Positions 45,164-53,614 of a DNA stretch of 56,850 nt are shown here, in pieces. The notes below the pieces were generated by a model that was not told where the DNA came from, did not search any database, and saw only the letters and a list, made by a program, of their open reading frames with translations. The position numbers and the translations under genes were made by a program. Numbering within the stretch: the stretch's first letter is position 1; each line of letters begins with the position of its first letter. Origin of the DNA: a virus; IMG/VR virus record IMGVR_UViG_3300046171_000223, positions 1-56,850 of that record; one strand, 5' to 3'.

Positions 45164-46111
45164 TTATCCTGTATTCATTAGTTGTGACCAGAACTTACTT
45201 TTATCGTCTGGTGTACTGATCGGTGCTGGGGGTTTTCTTTGAACAGGCTTTCGGGAAACCACTGTCGATGCTGTCTTTCTTCTCTCTCCCCTCTTAGTGG
45301 TGTCTACTTCCACTTCCGGTTTTGTTTCAGCTTCTGGTCGGATAGCTTCGGATGGGTACTCATAAAGAAAAGATCGCATCAGATCTACAAACCCGGACGA
45401 ATCCGAAAAGTCTGTGACCACTGATTTCCGCCACTTGTTCGATAAAACCCACTGAGCGAAAGTCGGATTGTTGAAATCCAGATCTCTCGCATTAGTAATC
45501 CCAAGTTGTTCATTGGCTTCCCGGTGTCGTTGGGCAAGCGCATTCTCAACCTGTCGGGCTTGTCGTTCTTTCCGGGCTACTTCTAAGTCCGGTTCAACCG
45601 ACTGTCTCACTGAGTTGATCCGTTCTTCAATCAAGTGATTGATTCCTCGGAACAAATCAGGAAACGCTTCGATTTCATCCCTCACATCTGCTGGCATTGA
45701 CGCTAGCAACTCCTTCAGATCCTGTTTAGAAACTGTCGGTGTTGGTTCGGGATTCGGTTGAGATTGAACGTCCCTCACAGATTGCAACTGTCCTTGCAAC
45801 TGCTGAAGGGTGTCCTTCATCTCCTTGTTTTCAGCCTTTAATTGCTGAATGAAAGCCTGTGAATCTCGGAACCGTTTGACCAGCTTCGGGTCATTGAGAA
45901 GCTCATCTTTCGGTGCTTCCGGTTCAGGCTCTGGTTCAATTTGAGGTTCCGGTTCAGGCTCTGGTTCCGGTTCCTCGGCTTTGGGTTCTGGTTTTGGCTT
46001 TTCCTGAACAATTGATGACCACAGTTCTGCAGGACTTATTTCAGCAGGGGTCTCTTCTACTGAAACGTCTTCCTCTACTTCCACAACCTCTGTGGTTTCC
46101 TGTTCTGCCAT
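45164..46111 (-). CDS. Scaffold protein
   Basis: 315 residues, placed between portal-region and capsid genes as scaffolds are. The N-terminal 90 are Glu/Pro rich with a PEPEPEPQIEPEPE repeat. Then comes a coiled coil (RDSQAFIQQLKAENKEMKD ...), and the C-terminal third is more basic and Pro-rich, ending near KFWSQLMNTG, as capsid-binding tails do. It would guide head assembly and leave or be cut before DNA packaging. Confidence 0.82.
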   Translation of the reverse strand: MAEQETTEVVEVEEDVSVEETPAEISPAELWSSIVQEKPKPEPKAEEPEPEPEPEPQIEPEPEPEAPKDELLNDPKLVKRFRDSQAFIQQLKAENKEMKDTLQQLQGQLQSVRDVQSQPNPEPTPTVSKQDLKELLASMPADVRDEIEAFPDLFRGINHLIEERINSVRQSVEPDLEVARKERQARQVENALAQRHREANEQLGITNARDLDFNNPTFAQWVLSNKWRKSVVTDFSDSSGFVDLMRSFLYEYPSEAIRPEAETKPEVEVDTTKRGERRKTASTVVSRKPVQRKPPAPISTPDDKSKFWSQLMNTG

Positions 46112-46123
46112 AAAAAGTCTTCC

Positions 46124-46384
46124 TTAGAGTTGAAGTTTGTCCGGGTACGCTAGAATTTCTTTAAAGGCTTGAACTCTACCTACCCGGACATTGTGACTGT
46201 GAAGATCGTCATTACTGACTGACTGTGAAAGCCTCTCTTGCTCCGCTAGGATTTTGGTTCTGATCCACTCCTCTATATGTTGCCATATCTTGCTCTGTCG
46301 TAAGACCCCGATTTCCTCGGGAGTTAGAGGGTACTGCTGGGGGTTGTTGGCTTGCCATTTGTTCACGAGAAAGTTCCTCGGCAA
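46124..46384 (-). CDS. Small protein overlapping the portal 3' end
   Basis: 86 residues. The first 170 bp overlap the portal gene in another frame. The sequence (VNKWQANNPQQYPLTPEEIG; WIRTKILAEQERLSQ; RVGRVQAFKEILAYPDKL) is well formed and helical, and similar short proteins follow the portal in many marine podoviruses, from memory. Function is unknown, probably head assembly. Confidence 0.65.
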   Translation of the reverse strand: MPRNFLVNKWQANNPQQYPLTPEEIGVLRQSKIWQHIEEWIRTKILAEQERLSQSVSNDDLHSHNVRVGRVQAFKEILAYPDKLQL

Positions 46385-48506
46385 TCATTTGACGTTCTAA
46401 TTCTTGTTGTTGTTGGGCTTGAGCTTGTTGCATCTGCTGCTGCTCCAACTTCCTCAACTCTTCTTTTATCAACACGGAAAGATCAGAAAAATCAGTAGGT
46501 TGTACTGGTTGTCCCTGATCCATCATCTTGAGAATCCGTTGAATCTCTAAATCTCTACGTTGTTGTCCGATGCTCTGGCGTTCATCTAGTGCAGCTTTCA
46601 GTCGAGTTAACTGTTCTTCAATCTGCCCTTCCTGCAGTTTCTGTTGCGCTTCCATTTGCATTTTCATCTGGATCGCTTGCTCTTGCTGCTGCTGATCTCT
46701 CTGTTTTTCTTCAGGAGATTTGAGCAGAGCATCAGGTTCTAACTGGAAAGCATCCAGTATTGGCTTTGCTAATCGCTCAATCCGCATTTCCTGCGCTAGT
46801 TGCGGTAGTTGCTGAAGAACCTGCATAAATTGCAAGAGTTGCTGATTATGCACCTCCTCTGCGACATATCTCTCATAACCTGTGCAGAGTGCTTCCGCAT
46901 CACAGTGCAGATCAGGATCGTCGGTATCAACTAGAATCCACCGATAGATTCCGTTCAGCGCACCTCTCAACATGTCGGAAATAGACTGTACAACAGCAGC
47001 AGTTTGACGTTGCTGATTGCTGTTGAGAATACTCATTCCGGTGGCAGTACGGGTCTGGTAGCTTGCTGTCTGACCCATCCCAATCGGAGATTGTCCTGAT
47101 GAAAGATTCGCTTCTCTCTGCAGGAACTGCATGAACTCCATCAGACCGTGTGTCACATCAGGAATTACAATCGGCCTGAAAGCACTGGAAACGTCTGCGC
47201 CCGGAGCAAATTGCCATACCTTGCCGGGGTATAAGTCTGTTGGGTCTTCGTTAGCCGCAAGCTGACTTGCGTCCATCCCAACCATTGGTACGGAAGATAA
47301 CTCCTTCCCTTCGACATACATTGACATCGTAAAGTTGATTAGAGACTGTAAGTCCCGAATCGACCAGTAGATCCCATCACCCCAGATAGAGTGCGTATTC
47401 TGTTGCCAATAGGCGAAATGATAAGGAAGAGTACTATCGTAGGGATTGATCACAGACTTGATGACACGGTCTCCCAGTACTGTAATACAGACAGGGAGTA
47501 CCAACATCTCTTCCATATCCTGAATATCCAGATACCCTTCTAGATCTTCTTTGTCTAAGGTTCCCCAGAATTCAAGTAATTCATACTCTTTCTCTTCTTC
47601 CTGAAAGGACTCCTGATGAGGATTTAGTGGTTCCTCATAATGATATGCACCGATGTTTGTTTTGCGTTGTAAGACATCGGCAATCGCTTCTGCATCATAG
47701 CCAGTTTCCGTAGTCAACAATTGTCTGGCTTGCACACTGGAAATGCTGGTGCGCTCAACGATGTAACTTACATCGTCTAAAGAAGTTGCTTCAGGAGAAG
47801 GGTAAAGGTTAAAGCAAGAAACAAATTTTACTGTCGGGGTAAGTTCTGCCTCAACCGCACTTTCTATATTCTCTAACCGTCCTGAAAACTTCCCTGAATA
47901 TACCGGATAGTTCCTTCGCATCAGCACTGGAGACTTGAGAACTCCTGTGCCGTGTAGACACATTTCGTGTAGTGCTTTGCCGATTTCCTTAATGAAATGC
48001 GTCTGATCAAGGATGTCTCGGATTCTCTGCTCCATATTCCTTGCACGATCCTCTAAGATCTCATGCAACGGAAGATGCTTGGCTAACTCCTTGATATATT
48101 GCGTTCTCTCCTTATCTGACATATCTGGCATACCTTCAGCCATCTGATGGATGTCAGCAGGAATAAAACGAGGTTGTCTTGAGGGTTTGATCGTGAAAGG
48201 GATCTTGTTGTTCTGAAACAACATCGCATTGATCTTGATATGCGCTGAATTAACTTCCCTTCTCGTCAGGTTCATAAAGGGAGGGTTTTTGCCACTCTCT
48301 TTATGCAGATCATTTACATAAACTCCGTTGTACGCATCATCTCCGGGTAGCCACCTTTCACTGTCGAGAGTCCTCCGAAAATCACGGGCTGTTTCAAACT
48401 TTTCTCGGACTAAAGTAGCTAGCTCATCTTTATCTAAAGGCTCTGTTTCTCGTAAGTCCTCAATACTATCGGGATCTGTTGGTACTGCTGGATCAATCAA
48501 GGTCAC
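46212..48506 (-). CDS. Portal protein
   Basis: 764 residues, from GTG 48506 with GGAG nearby, overlapping the upstream small gene by 14 bp. It has the alpha-rich podovirus portal pattern: FPFMNLTRREVNSAHIKINA-like start (residues about 78-98), MYVEGKELSSVPMVGMDAS, WQFAPGADVSSAFRP, and GMGQTASYQTRTATGMSIL (crown/wing). The last 200 residues are a long Gln-rich coiled coil (the barrel). It forms the dodecameric DNA channel at one vertex and binds the large terminase encoded upstream. Confidence 0.88.
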   Translation of the reverse strand: MTLIDPAVPTDPDSIEDLRETEPLDKDELATLVREKFETARDFRRTLDSERWLPGDDAYNGVYVNDLHKESGKNPPFMNLTRREVNSAHIKINAMLFQNNKIPFTIKPSRQPRFIPADIHQMAEGMPDMSDKERTQYIKELAKHLPLHEILEDRARNMEQRIRDILDQTHFIKEIGKALHEMCLHGTGVLKSPVLMRRNYPVYSGKFSGRLENIESAVEAELTPTVKFVSCFNLYPSPEATSLDDVSYIVERTSISSVQARQLLTTETGYDAEAIADVLQRKTNIGAYHYEEPLNPHQESFQEEEKEYELLEFWGTLDKEDLEGYLDIQDMEEMLVLPVCITVLGDRVIKSVINPYDSTLPYHFAYWQQNTHSIWGDGIYWSIRDLQSLINFTMSMYVEGKELSSVPMVGMDASQLAANEDPTDLYPGKVWQFAPGADVSSAFRPIVIPDVTHGLMEFMQFLQREANLSSGQSPIGMGQTASYQTRTATGMSILNSNQQRQTAAVVQSISDMLRGALNGIYRWILVDTDDPDLHCDAEALCTGYERYVAEEVHNQQLLQFMQVLQQLPQLAQEMRIERLAKPILDAFQLEPDALLKSPEEKQRDQQQQEQAIQMKMQMEAQQKLQEGQIEEQLTRLKAALDERQSIGQQRRDLEIQRILKMMDQGQPVQPTDFSDLSVLIKEELRKLEQQQMQQAQAQQQQELERQMIAEELSREQMASQQPPAVPSNSRGNRGLTTEQDMATYRGVDQNQNPSGAREAFTVSQ

Positions 48507-48648
48507 TCTCCACTTCTTTTAGGGTGTCCAGCAAAGCCTCTGATATACGTTCATTGATATCAATTAATTCAAAAGACGAGAACGCATCATTTCGCTTTTC
48601 TTCAATAAGATATTTCCACTCTTTAAGTAATTCCGTGACCTCAGACAT
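48493..48648 (-). CDS. Small helical protein between terminase and portal
   Basis: 51 residues from ATG 48648, which overlaps the terminase stop (ATGTCTGA). A longer frame to 48729 uses GTG inside the terminase gene. It is a charged helical protein (SEVTELLKEWKYLIEEKRND), with a last 14-bp overlap with the portal. Function is unknown. Confidence 0.55.
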   Translation of the reverse strand: MSEVTELLKEWKYLIEEKRNDAFSSFELIDINERISEALLDTLKEVESDLD

Positions 48649-50389
48649 GACTGAAATGCCTGTAGGAGTTTCGTGGTATATTTGGTTGCTCATTAAGAAA
48701 TATGCGGTTCGCAGGATGTCGGGTAGCACCCCAGCAAGCTAATGCAGCAGACATTACACAGTCATCATGAGCACCTGTGTTGGCTGCTTCTTTTCCATTT
48801 GGTAAGGTTACAAAAGTCATTAGCTCATCTACTAAAACCGGAGACCGAATCAAAAAAGACTCATCTCGGAGTAATTCTCTTAGAGTGTCTATTAACTGAG
48901 GACGAGACTTGATCGTTGTTAGAAAGCCTACTCGCTTTGTTCTTTTCTGCCCTCTCTCGTCCAGCCGAATCTCGTTGTACAAGTGCGTATAATTATGTTT
49001 GTCCAACAGAGATCTGAGAGTCACCAAACCGTGATTGTTTCGCTCAACGACCACTAAAGCTTCGTTAAAATACTGAGCAAGCGTAACAACCTTCCAAGCA
49101 AGCTGATCAGGATCTACTTTTGTCCGTAGATGGGCTACCTGCTCCATCGTAAATCCGTCAATGACTACTGCTACCGACCAATCCGTATCACGATCATTGA
49201 CCTCTATTCCTTCGGCAACGTCTACCCCAATCCGATACTCACGATTGGGTATTGGTTCTGCGTAGAGTTCCAACTCTCCTGTCGGATCTGGTTCCATCAA
49301 GTACTTCAAGATACCGTTGGTTGCGTCAGATCGATTTGTTGGAAGCGTATACTTTTCTGGTTTCTTTTGAGACTCTACTCTAGATCGTATTCTCTCCAGT
49401 GCATCTCGGTTGAAGACCATCCGTCCGGTTGCCAGAAAGGCTTCCCGACTACTTGTTGGATAATCCTGATGCATTTGGTCTAGTGAACCTTGACAGTTCA
49501 CATCAATACTCAACCTACGCCACTTCAGATTTTCTAGTGAGACCTCAAAGGTCTCGGGGTCTTTATTTCCTAAGTCATAAGAGATAGACTCTTCAAGTAA
49601 CCGTAGTTCTTCTTCACCCCCGTATCGGGGATCTTTACCAACGGATGCTTCGAACTCTTCCCTCTCTGCTTCCGAAGAAAAAGGAAGGGTGTAATCGTCA
49701 AAGACATACCAAGGAAAAAATGTCGCTTCCCACCCACCTCGGGATTCTTCCTTATATGCTGACCAGTAGCTGTCATAGAAGTAACCACCCATTCCACGGG
49801 CAGTACTTTCTAGGATTACCTCTGTACCCTCGGCAATCGCTACGTTTCGGAGAAGAGCACCAGCATAATCAAAGGCTTTATCTCCCCAACGAGACACTTC
49901 TGAACAGTGTAGATGCTTAATTTGATCACCGACAATGTCAGATCCTCCTGCTGTACCTAAACGGAAGCGCACGTTTAAGTCAGAGAAAGAAAGTTCCCGT
50001 TTACCCGAATACCCTTCTTTTGGTTTTAAAGGTGTCGGGTAGTGCTTGAGCATCAACCTCACCATATTGAACAAGGTGATGGTTGTCGGTTCATCGTGAG
50101 CTATAATTGCTACCCTCATGTTTTGTCCGAGCAGGGCAGCACGAAAGAACCTAGCCAAGCAGTATGTCGAGAGTCCAGATCTTCTGGGTTTTAAAACAAC
50201 TTGTCTAACAAACCCTGTCTTCTTTTTCTGTCTCTCACATCGATAATGAAGAATTCTCTGAACATTGTTAAGTTCAAAGGGTATCAACTCTCCTGTACCG
50301 AATTTTTCAATCTGGAACTTTGAAAAGTGCCAAAGCGGATCGTCTTTTAGCTGAGATAAGACTTTTAGAAATGCCTCTGAGTTTCTCAT
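48641..50389 (-). CDS. Large terminase subunit
   Basis: 582 residues from ATG 50389 (a TTG at 50404 is also open). ATPase motifs: Walker A-like LKPRRSGLSTYCLARFF, RVAIIAHDEPTTITLF, SDIVGDQIKHLHCSEVSRWG (Walker B region), and VILESTARGMGGYFYD. The nuclease domain is RIGVDVAEGI, then DWSVAVVI, VVVERNNHG and NTGAHDDCVMSAALA, with conserved Asp/Glu. It cuts and packages phage DNA. It overlaps the PD-(D/E)XK nuclease gene by 83 bp. Confidence 0.9.
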   Translation of the reverse strand: MRNSEAFLKVLSQLKDDPLWHFSKFQIEKFGTGELIPFELNNVQRILHYRCERQKKKTGFVRQVVLKPRRSGLSTYCLARFFRAALLGQNMRVAIIAHDEPTTITLFNMVRLMLKHYPTPLKPKEGYSGKRELSFSDLNVRFRLGTAGGSDIVGDQIKHLHCSEVSRWGDKAFDYAGALLRNVAIAEGTEVILESTARGMGGYFYDSYWSAYKEESRGGWEATFFPWYVFDDYTLPFSSEAEREEFEASVGKDPRYGGEEELRLLEESISYDLGNKDPETFEVSLENLKWRRLSIDVNCQGSLDQMHQDYPTSSREAFLATGRMVFNRDALERIRSRVESQKKPEKYTLPTNRSDATNGILKYLMEPDPTGELELYAEPIPNREYRIGVDVAEGIEVNDRDTDWSVAVVIDGFTMEQVAHLRTKVDPDQLAWKVVTLAQYFNEALVVVERNNHGLVTLRSLLDKHNYTHLYNEIRLDERGQKRTKRVGFLTTIKSRPQLIDTLRELLRDESFLIRSPVLVDELMTFVTLPNGKEAANTGAHDDCVMSAALACWGATRHPANRIFLNEQPNIPRNSYRHFSHV

Positions 50390-50693
50390 CACCAACCAAG
50401 ACAATTAACTGAATGTTGTAGGATTTAAAAATGTCCTTGATCTCCGAGATGTTGTCGGGTTCCTTGTAGTGATAAGTGACTCCGACAAAGCGTTTTTTCG
50501 GCAAACACTTCTGGTTGATCAGTAACTGTCCTAGCAACTCCTTCCAGTTCTCATACTTCTTACACTCAATGATCGTGTCTCCAACCACGAGATCTACTCG
50601 TCCTAGCCGAGTTTGTACCTCACGGTCACCACCTAAGTTCATCTGAAGATACTGAACGATTTCAGATTCTTTGATGTCGGGTCTACGATTCAT
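50307..50693 (-). CDS. Small PD-(D/E)XK nuclease-like protein
   Basis: 128 residues. The sequence GRVDLVVGDTIIECKKYENW carries the D...E-x-K core of restriction-like nucleases, followed by WKELLGQLLINQK, the usual helix. Then come beta segments (RFVGVTYHYKEP; YNIQLIVLVGDE). It may be a repair, resolving or anti-host nuclease. It sits between ThyX and the large terminase, and its last 83 bp overlap the terminase start, so the two are translated together. An involvement in packaging is possible. Confidence 0.75.
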   Translation of the reverse strand: MNRRPDIKESEIVQYLQMNLGGDREVQTRLGRVDLVVGDTIIECKKYENWKELLGQLLINQKCLPKKRFVGVTYHYKEPDNISEIKDIFKSYNIQLIVLVGDEKLRGISKSLISAKRRSALALFKVPD

Positions 50694-50739
50694 CTAAAAC
50701 GTTGATTATACAGTATAACTAATAAAGTTACAAGATAGG

Positions 50740-51363
50740 TCAGTAGCCAAACGCTTTTAGGGAATCTTGAAAGCGATCCTCTATTTTCACGAGTCGGAGC
50801 ATCTCTTCTGCAATGTCACAGATCTCTCGTTGAGCATGATCACTCATGCGTAATTTTAAAAAGCTCATAAAGCTTCTAAAGTTAAAGGTCACCACAAAGC
50901 GGATCTGGTTCGCATATGGTAGTAGAAACCGAGCAGATTCTTTTGCTCTAGAACGAGAAATTCCTGCTTCTTCCAGTTCCTTGATTGTCAAATGGTACTC
51001 CTTCTGTGCCTGTCGGATGACCTGTTCTGTCCGGGCCACTAGATCTTCAGGCCAATCTTCCGGTAAATAATAAGAATCTCGTTTCAGTTCTTTGTACCGT
51101 GCGGACTCACTATTGATGCTCACCCCGATCCGATGCTTGAGGAATTGAATGTGCGTTGCCATTTCAGATTGAACTCTAAAAGAAATCAGACTGTGCTCAA
51201 AAGGAGTCTCATGTTGATTCTCTGCTAAAAACTTCAATAACTTAGGAACCCTATCTAAATTGTCTTCGGTTAGTTCCTGATTGGTGCTGGCCCAAGCAGC
51301 ACGAGCATGAGATAAATCAGACCCTGCAATTTCTAAAAGAGTAACTGTATTTGTACTAAGCAT
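50740..51363 (-). CDS. thyX: Flavin-dependent thymidylate synthase ThyX
   Basis: 207 residues. It makes dTMP from dUMP with FAD, NADPH and methylene-tetrahydrofolate. The ThyX signature appears as KHRIGVSINSESARY, where the family usually has RHRxxSxNxxSxRY, so the first Arg is Lys and the first Ser is displaced by one residue. Other expected parts: THIQFLKHR, ETPFEHSLISFRV near the N-terminus, and NFRSFMSFLKLRMSDHAQREI near the C-terminus (substrate-binding Arg/His). It overlaps MazG by 8 bp and complements the RNR of the early arm in dNTP supply. Confidence 0.92.
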   Translation of the reverse strand: MLSTNTVTLLEIAGSDLSHARAAWASTNQELTEDNLDRVPKLLKFLAENQHETPFEHSLISFRVQSEMATHIQFLKHRIGVSINSESARYKELKRDSYYLPEDWPEDLVARTEQVIRQAQKEYHLTIKELEEAGISRSRAKESARFLLPYANQIRFVVTFNFRSFMSFLKLRMSDHAQREICDIAEEMLRLVKIEDRFQDSLKAFGY

Positions 51364-51718
51364 TATCCTTCACAAACTTACCGTTGATCATCTTCCCTGT
51401 CCGCTTGCTGATGATGTTGTACACACTCTGTACACACTCTTCCATCGTCAGACCCCACTTCACTGACTGCATGACCAGAGTCACATAGATATCCCCGATA
51501 GCATCCTTGATCTCGTCTTGGTTATTCTCTTGGATCGCTATCTCCAACTCCTTTACTTCTTCTAAGGTCTTTTCAAACTGCGATCTCGGTGTCGAATGGT
51601 AACGGATACCTGTAGTTTCACCCCACTCTTCAATCTTTCTTGTTAGTTGATCTAGGTTTGACCAACTTGTCGAAGTTGTGTCGGGCTGAGAGTTGTCGTT
51701 GTAGTCTTCGTTTGGCAT
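51356..51718 (-). CDS. MazG-type nucleotide pyrophosphohydrolase
   Basis: 120 residues. Helices with the metal-binding acidic motifs EEVKELE (ExxE-type) and DAIGDIYVTL (DxxxD) match the MazG/all-alpha NTP-PPase fold. Phage MazG enzymes hydrolyse dNTPs such as dGTP/dCTP or alter host nucleotide pools. It is encoded with ThyX (8-bp overlap) and overlaps the HTH gene upstream by 89 bp. No fused partner domain is seen. Confidence 0.85.
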   Translation of the reverse strand: MPNEDYNDNSQPDTTSTSWSNLDQLTRKIEEWGETTGIRYHSTPRSQFEKTLEEVKELEIAIQENNQDEIKDAIGDIYVTLVMQSVKWGLTMEECVQSVYNIISKRTGKMINGKFVKDNA

Positions 51719-51977
51719 CTCGCTTTGCGGTATAGCGTTTAAATTTACCAGCTTCCATCTGCTTAACTTGCATGTAGATGTCTTTATTGGGCATACCCTC
51801 GTAGATAATCTGCTCCATATCGACTAAGCGAATAAAGTTCTTACCCTCAATAACTCTTACCTTCAACTTCCCATGCTCTACCCAACTTTGTAGTTTTTCT
51901 CGTCTGCACCCGAGTAGTTCTGCTGCTTCTGTCAGGGAGAAGTAAGGCTCTACACAATGTTCCATCATGAAGACCAT
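51630..51977 (-). CDS. Excisionase/MerR-like DNA-binding protein
   Basis: 115 residues from ATG 51977. Residues about 12-60 form a helix-turn-helix with a small wing (FSLTEAAELLGCRREKLQSW, then KLKVRVIEGKNFIRLVDMEQ), the pattern of excisionase/AlpA-like proteins. The C-terminal 50 residues are very basic. It could be the late-arm regulator or the directionality factor for the integrase. It lies far from int, so this is uncertain. Confidence 0.7.
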   Translation of the reverse strand: MVFMMEHCVEPYFSLTEAAELLGCRREKLQSWVEHGKLKVRVIEGKNFIRLVDMEQIIYEGMPNKDIYMQVKQMEAGKFKRYTAKRDAKRRLQRQLSARHNFDKLVKPRSTNKKD

Positions 51978-52009
51978 CCTATCCCAGTTCTTCTGCAGTA
52001 CTCGGGGAT

Positions 52010-52228
52010 CTATTTTCCCGACTTGTCTCCGGCTAAAAAAGACTCTGCGGTGTGCTTGATCATTAGCACCTCGTCATCTGTCAACAGATAGCTATCCTTA
52101 TTGGTCGGGTCTTTGAGTACTCTCTCCCACATACGCAGCATAGGAACCATCAAAGTTGTTGTGCGTGTCATGTATTCCTGAAAATCAGGAGTCATATCTT
52201 TCACCTTGTCGAAGTTAGGAGTTTTCAT
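52010..52228 (-). CDS. Small unknown protein
   Basis: 72 residues (MKTPNFDKVKDMTPDFQEYM ... AESFLAGDKSGK). It is helical and soluble. The start overlaps the upstream stop by 4 bp. No family is recognised; it is part of the metabolic operon. Confidence 0.6.
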   Translation of the reverse strand: MKTPNFDKVKDMTPDFQEYMTRTTTLMVPMLRMWERVLKDPTNKDSYLLTDDEVLMIKHTAESFLAGDKSGK

Positions 52229-52479
52229 ACTATCCTTTCGGTTTTCCCGGTTTGTACGTTGTAGACTCGTGTTTTGAGTTTTGATTTCAGCTTCTGCAGA
52301 TAAAGCGTTGCATCCATCAACTCTTCCATTAGATGATCAACCCATTGATCAAAGTCTAAATCTTCACGATCCATAGTATGTCCGTACTTTGCCTGTCCCA
52401 CTTGAGCACGTTCACAGTATTTCTCGACTACGGATTTTAAAACAGAGTCCGTTTCTAGGACTGTCGATACATCCATCAA
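52225..52479 (-). CDS. MazG-like small NTP pyrophosphohydrolase-type protein
   Basis: 84 residues. The segment KYCERAQVGQAKYGHTMDRE, then DFDQWVDHLMEELMDATLYL, matches the short MazG-like proteins common in phages, with the E-E-x-x-D metal site in EELMDA. It is shorter than full MazG and likely dimeric. It overlaps RusA and the next gene by 4 bp each. The phage thus has two such proteins (see 51356). Confidence 0.7.
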   Translation of the reverse strand: MMDVSTVLETDSVLKSVVEKYCERAQVGQAKYGHTMDREDLDFDQWVDHLMEELMDATLYLQKLKSKLKTRVYNVQTGKTERIV

Positions 52480-53144
52480 TTAATTTGCTCAGAAATATCT
52501 AGTTTTTTCAGCACCCTAACTGCTTCTTCAACCCCAATTTCGTGAGGATTCATTTGATCAGACATCAAAGCAGGTTGAAATTTATCAAGTAATTCCAGCA
52601 ACATATGAAATTCGTAGTGTGGAAACTCCGTGTCTTCTTCAATAGCCACCATTTGTGAGTCTTTATCATCAGGTAAGTGCTCACTCATGTACTCAGAGAG
52701 AAATCTGATCAATAAAAAGATCAAATTCTGGTCTATTTCAAAGACATCTCCTTCTGAATCTGGCTCAATTTCAGCTTCTAACTCCTCAATTCTGTCCAGA
52801 ACGATCTCGACTCTAGGCCATTCACGGTCAACAGCCATTCGATTGTAGGTTACAGAGTCTAATTGACTATCGTCCGGGTAGATCCCGGCATGTTGGAGTG
52901 CGTCCTGTAGTGCTTTTCCACAGAAATTGTCCAGATCTCGCCTTCTATTGTCGGGGGGATAGAAACTTACATCCAATGAAAGTCGATCATCCTTAGAAAA
53001 CCTCTCAATATCGGCAATCGTGTCTACTAAAGCGATGACGTTTTTGCGGAACTCCATACCTGCAGGACTGATAATCAGCTTGTTGCGGTATTTCTTGTAA
53101 TAAGTGTTGACCGAAGGGGGTAGCGGAAGAGTCAATTCAAGCAT
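52476..53144 (-). CDS. rusA: RusA-like Holliday junction resolvase with C-terminal extension
   Basis: 222 residues. The first 120 are RusA: PLPPSVNTYYKKYRNK, DRLSLDVSFYPPDNRRRDLD (catalytic Asp pair in RRRDLDN), CGKALQDALQHAGIYPDDSQ and DREWPRVEIVL. It cuts branched DNA before packaging. The last 100 residues (very acidic, EELEAEIEPDSEGDVFEID, then helical) are not part of normal RusA, about 120 residues long, and are unrecognised. Confidence 0.87.
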   Translation of the reverse strand: MLELTLPLPPSVNTYYKKYRNKLIISPAGMEFRKNVIALVDTIADIERFSKDDRLSLDVSFYPPDNRRRDLDNFCGKALQDALQHAGIYPDDSQLDSVTYNRMAVDREWPRVEIVLDRIEELEAEIEPDSEGDVFEIDQNLIFLLIRFLSEYMSEHLPDDKDSQMVAIEEDTEFPHYEFHMLLELLDKFQPALMSDQMNPHEIGVEEAVRVLKKLDISEQIN

Positions 53145-53155
53145 TGAACGCCTTG

Positions 53156-53413
53156 TTACTTCTTAGATCGTCCGGGTTGATTCCTAGCACGGTTTTTACT
53201 GGCCTTCTCGTTGACTAGCGTACCGTTTTTCGTGTGGGACTTGTCATACCCCTTTGGACTAGGCTTAGTCCGGTTAGCTTGGTTTAGTTTAGCCCGATAC
53301 TTCTTACGTTCGGGTGTTGAATGGTACTCTGAATCGTACTTTTTCTTGTTTTCAGAGGCTTTCTGTTTGCCCTGTCCAGCTAACTTGTTTCTTCGTTGGG
53401 GTACTTTCTTCAT
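53156..53413 (-). CDS. Basic protein resembling a degenerate HNH endonuclease
   Basis: 85 residues, very basic. KKYDSEYHSTPERKKYRAKL, then GYDKSHTKNGTLVNEKASKN and RARNQPGRSKK. The layout follows small phage HNH proteins, in which KxxDHxNGxxxDN...NLRxxSxxxNRxxN appears. Here the DH is replaced by KSHTKNGT, so the metal site is doubtful. It may be a DNA-binding remnant, or a cos/packaging-linked HNH-like protein. Confidence 0.6.
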   Translation of the reverse strand: MKKVPQRRNKLAGQGKQKASENKKKYDSEYHSTPERKKYRAKLNQANRTKPSPKGYDKSHTKNGTLVNEKASKNRARNQPGRSKK

Positions 53414-53416
53414 ATT

Positions 53417-53614
53417 TCACTTTACAGATAATTTTCGTTCTAAAATCAGGTAGTTGTCTGAATCGTTATTGTCGGGGTGCTCCTCTCGGAATCTCTCAAT
53501 GGCGTTCTTTTCGGCAGAAATCAACCCGATAGTGCTCCCTAGAACGGGTCGGGTCTCTTCGTAGTCAGTGACTTGCGTTTGGTTGTAGTTGGTCACCCTA
53601 AATCGGAAGCGCAC
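53417..53614 (-). CDS. Small unknown protein
   Basis: 65 residues (MRFRFRVTNYNQTQVTDYEE ... LILERKLSVK). It ends 3 bp before the HNH-like gene. It is mixed charged and soluble. No family is recognised. It is the second gene of the leftward arm after a hairpin-containing gap. Confidence 0.55.
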   Translation of the reverse strand: MRFRFRVTNYNQTQVTDYEETRPVLGSTIGLISAEKNAIERFREEHPDNNDSDNYLILERKLSVK

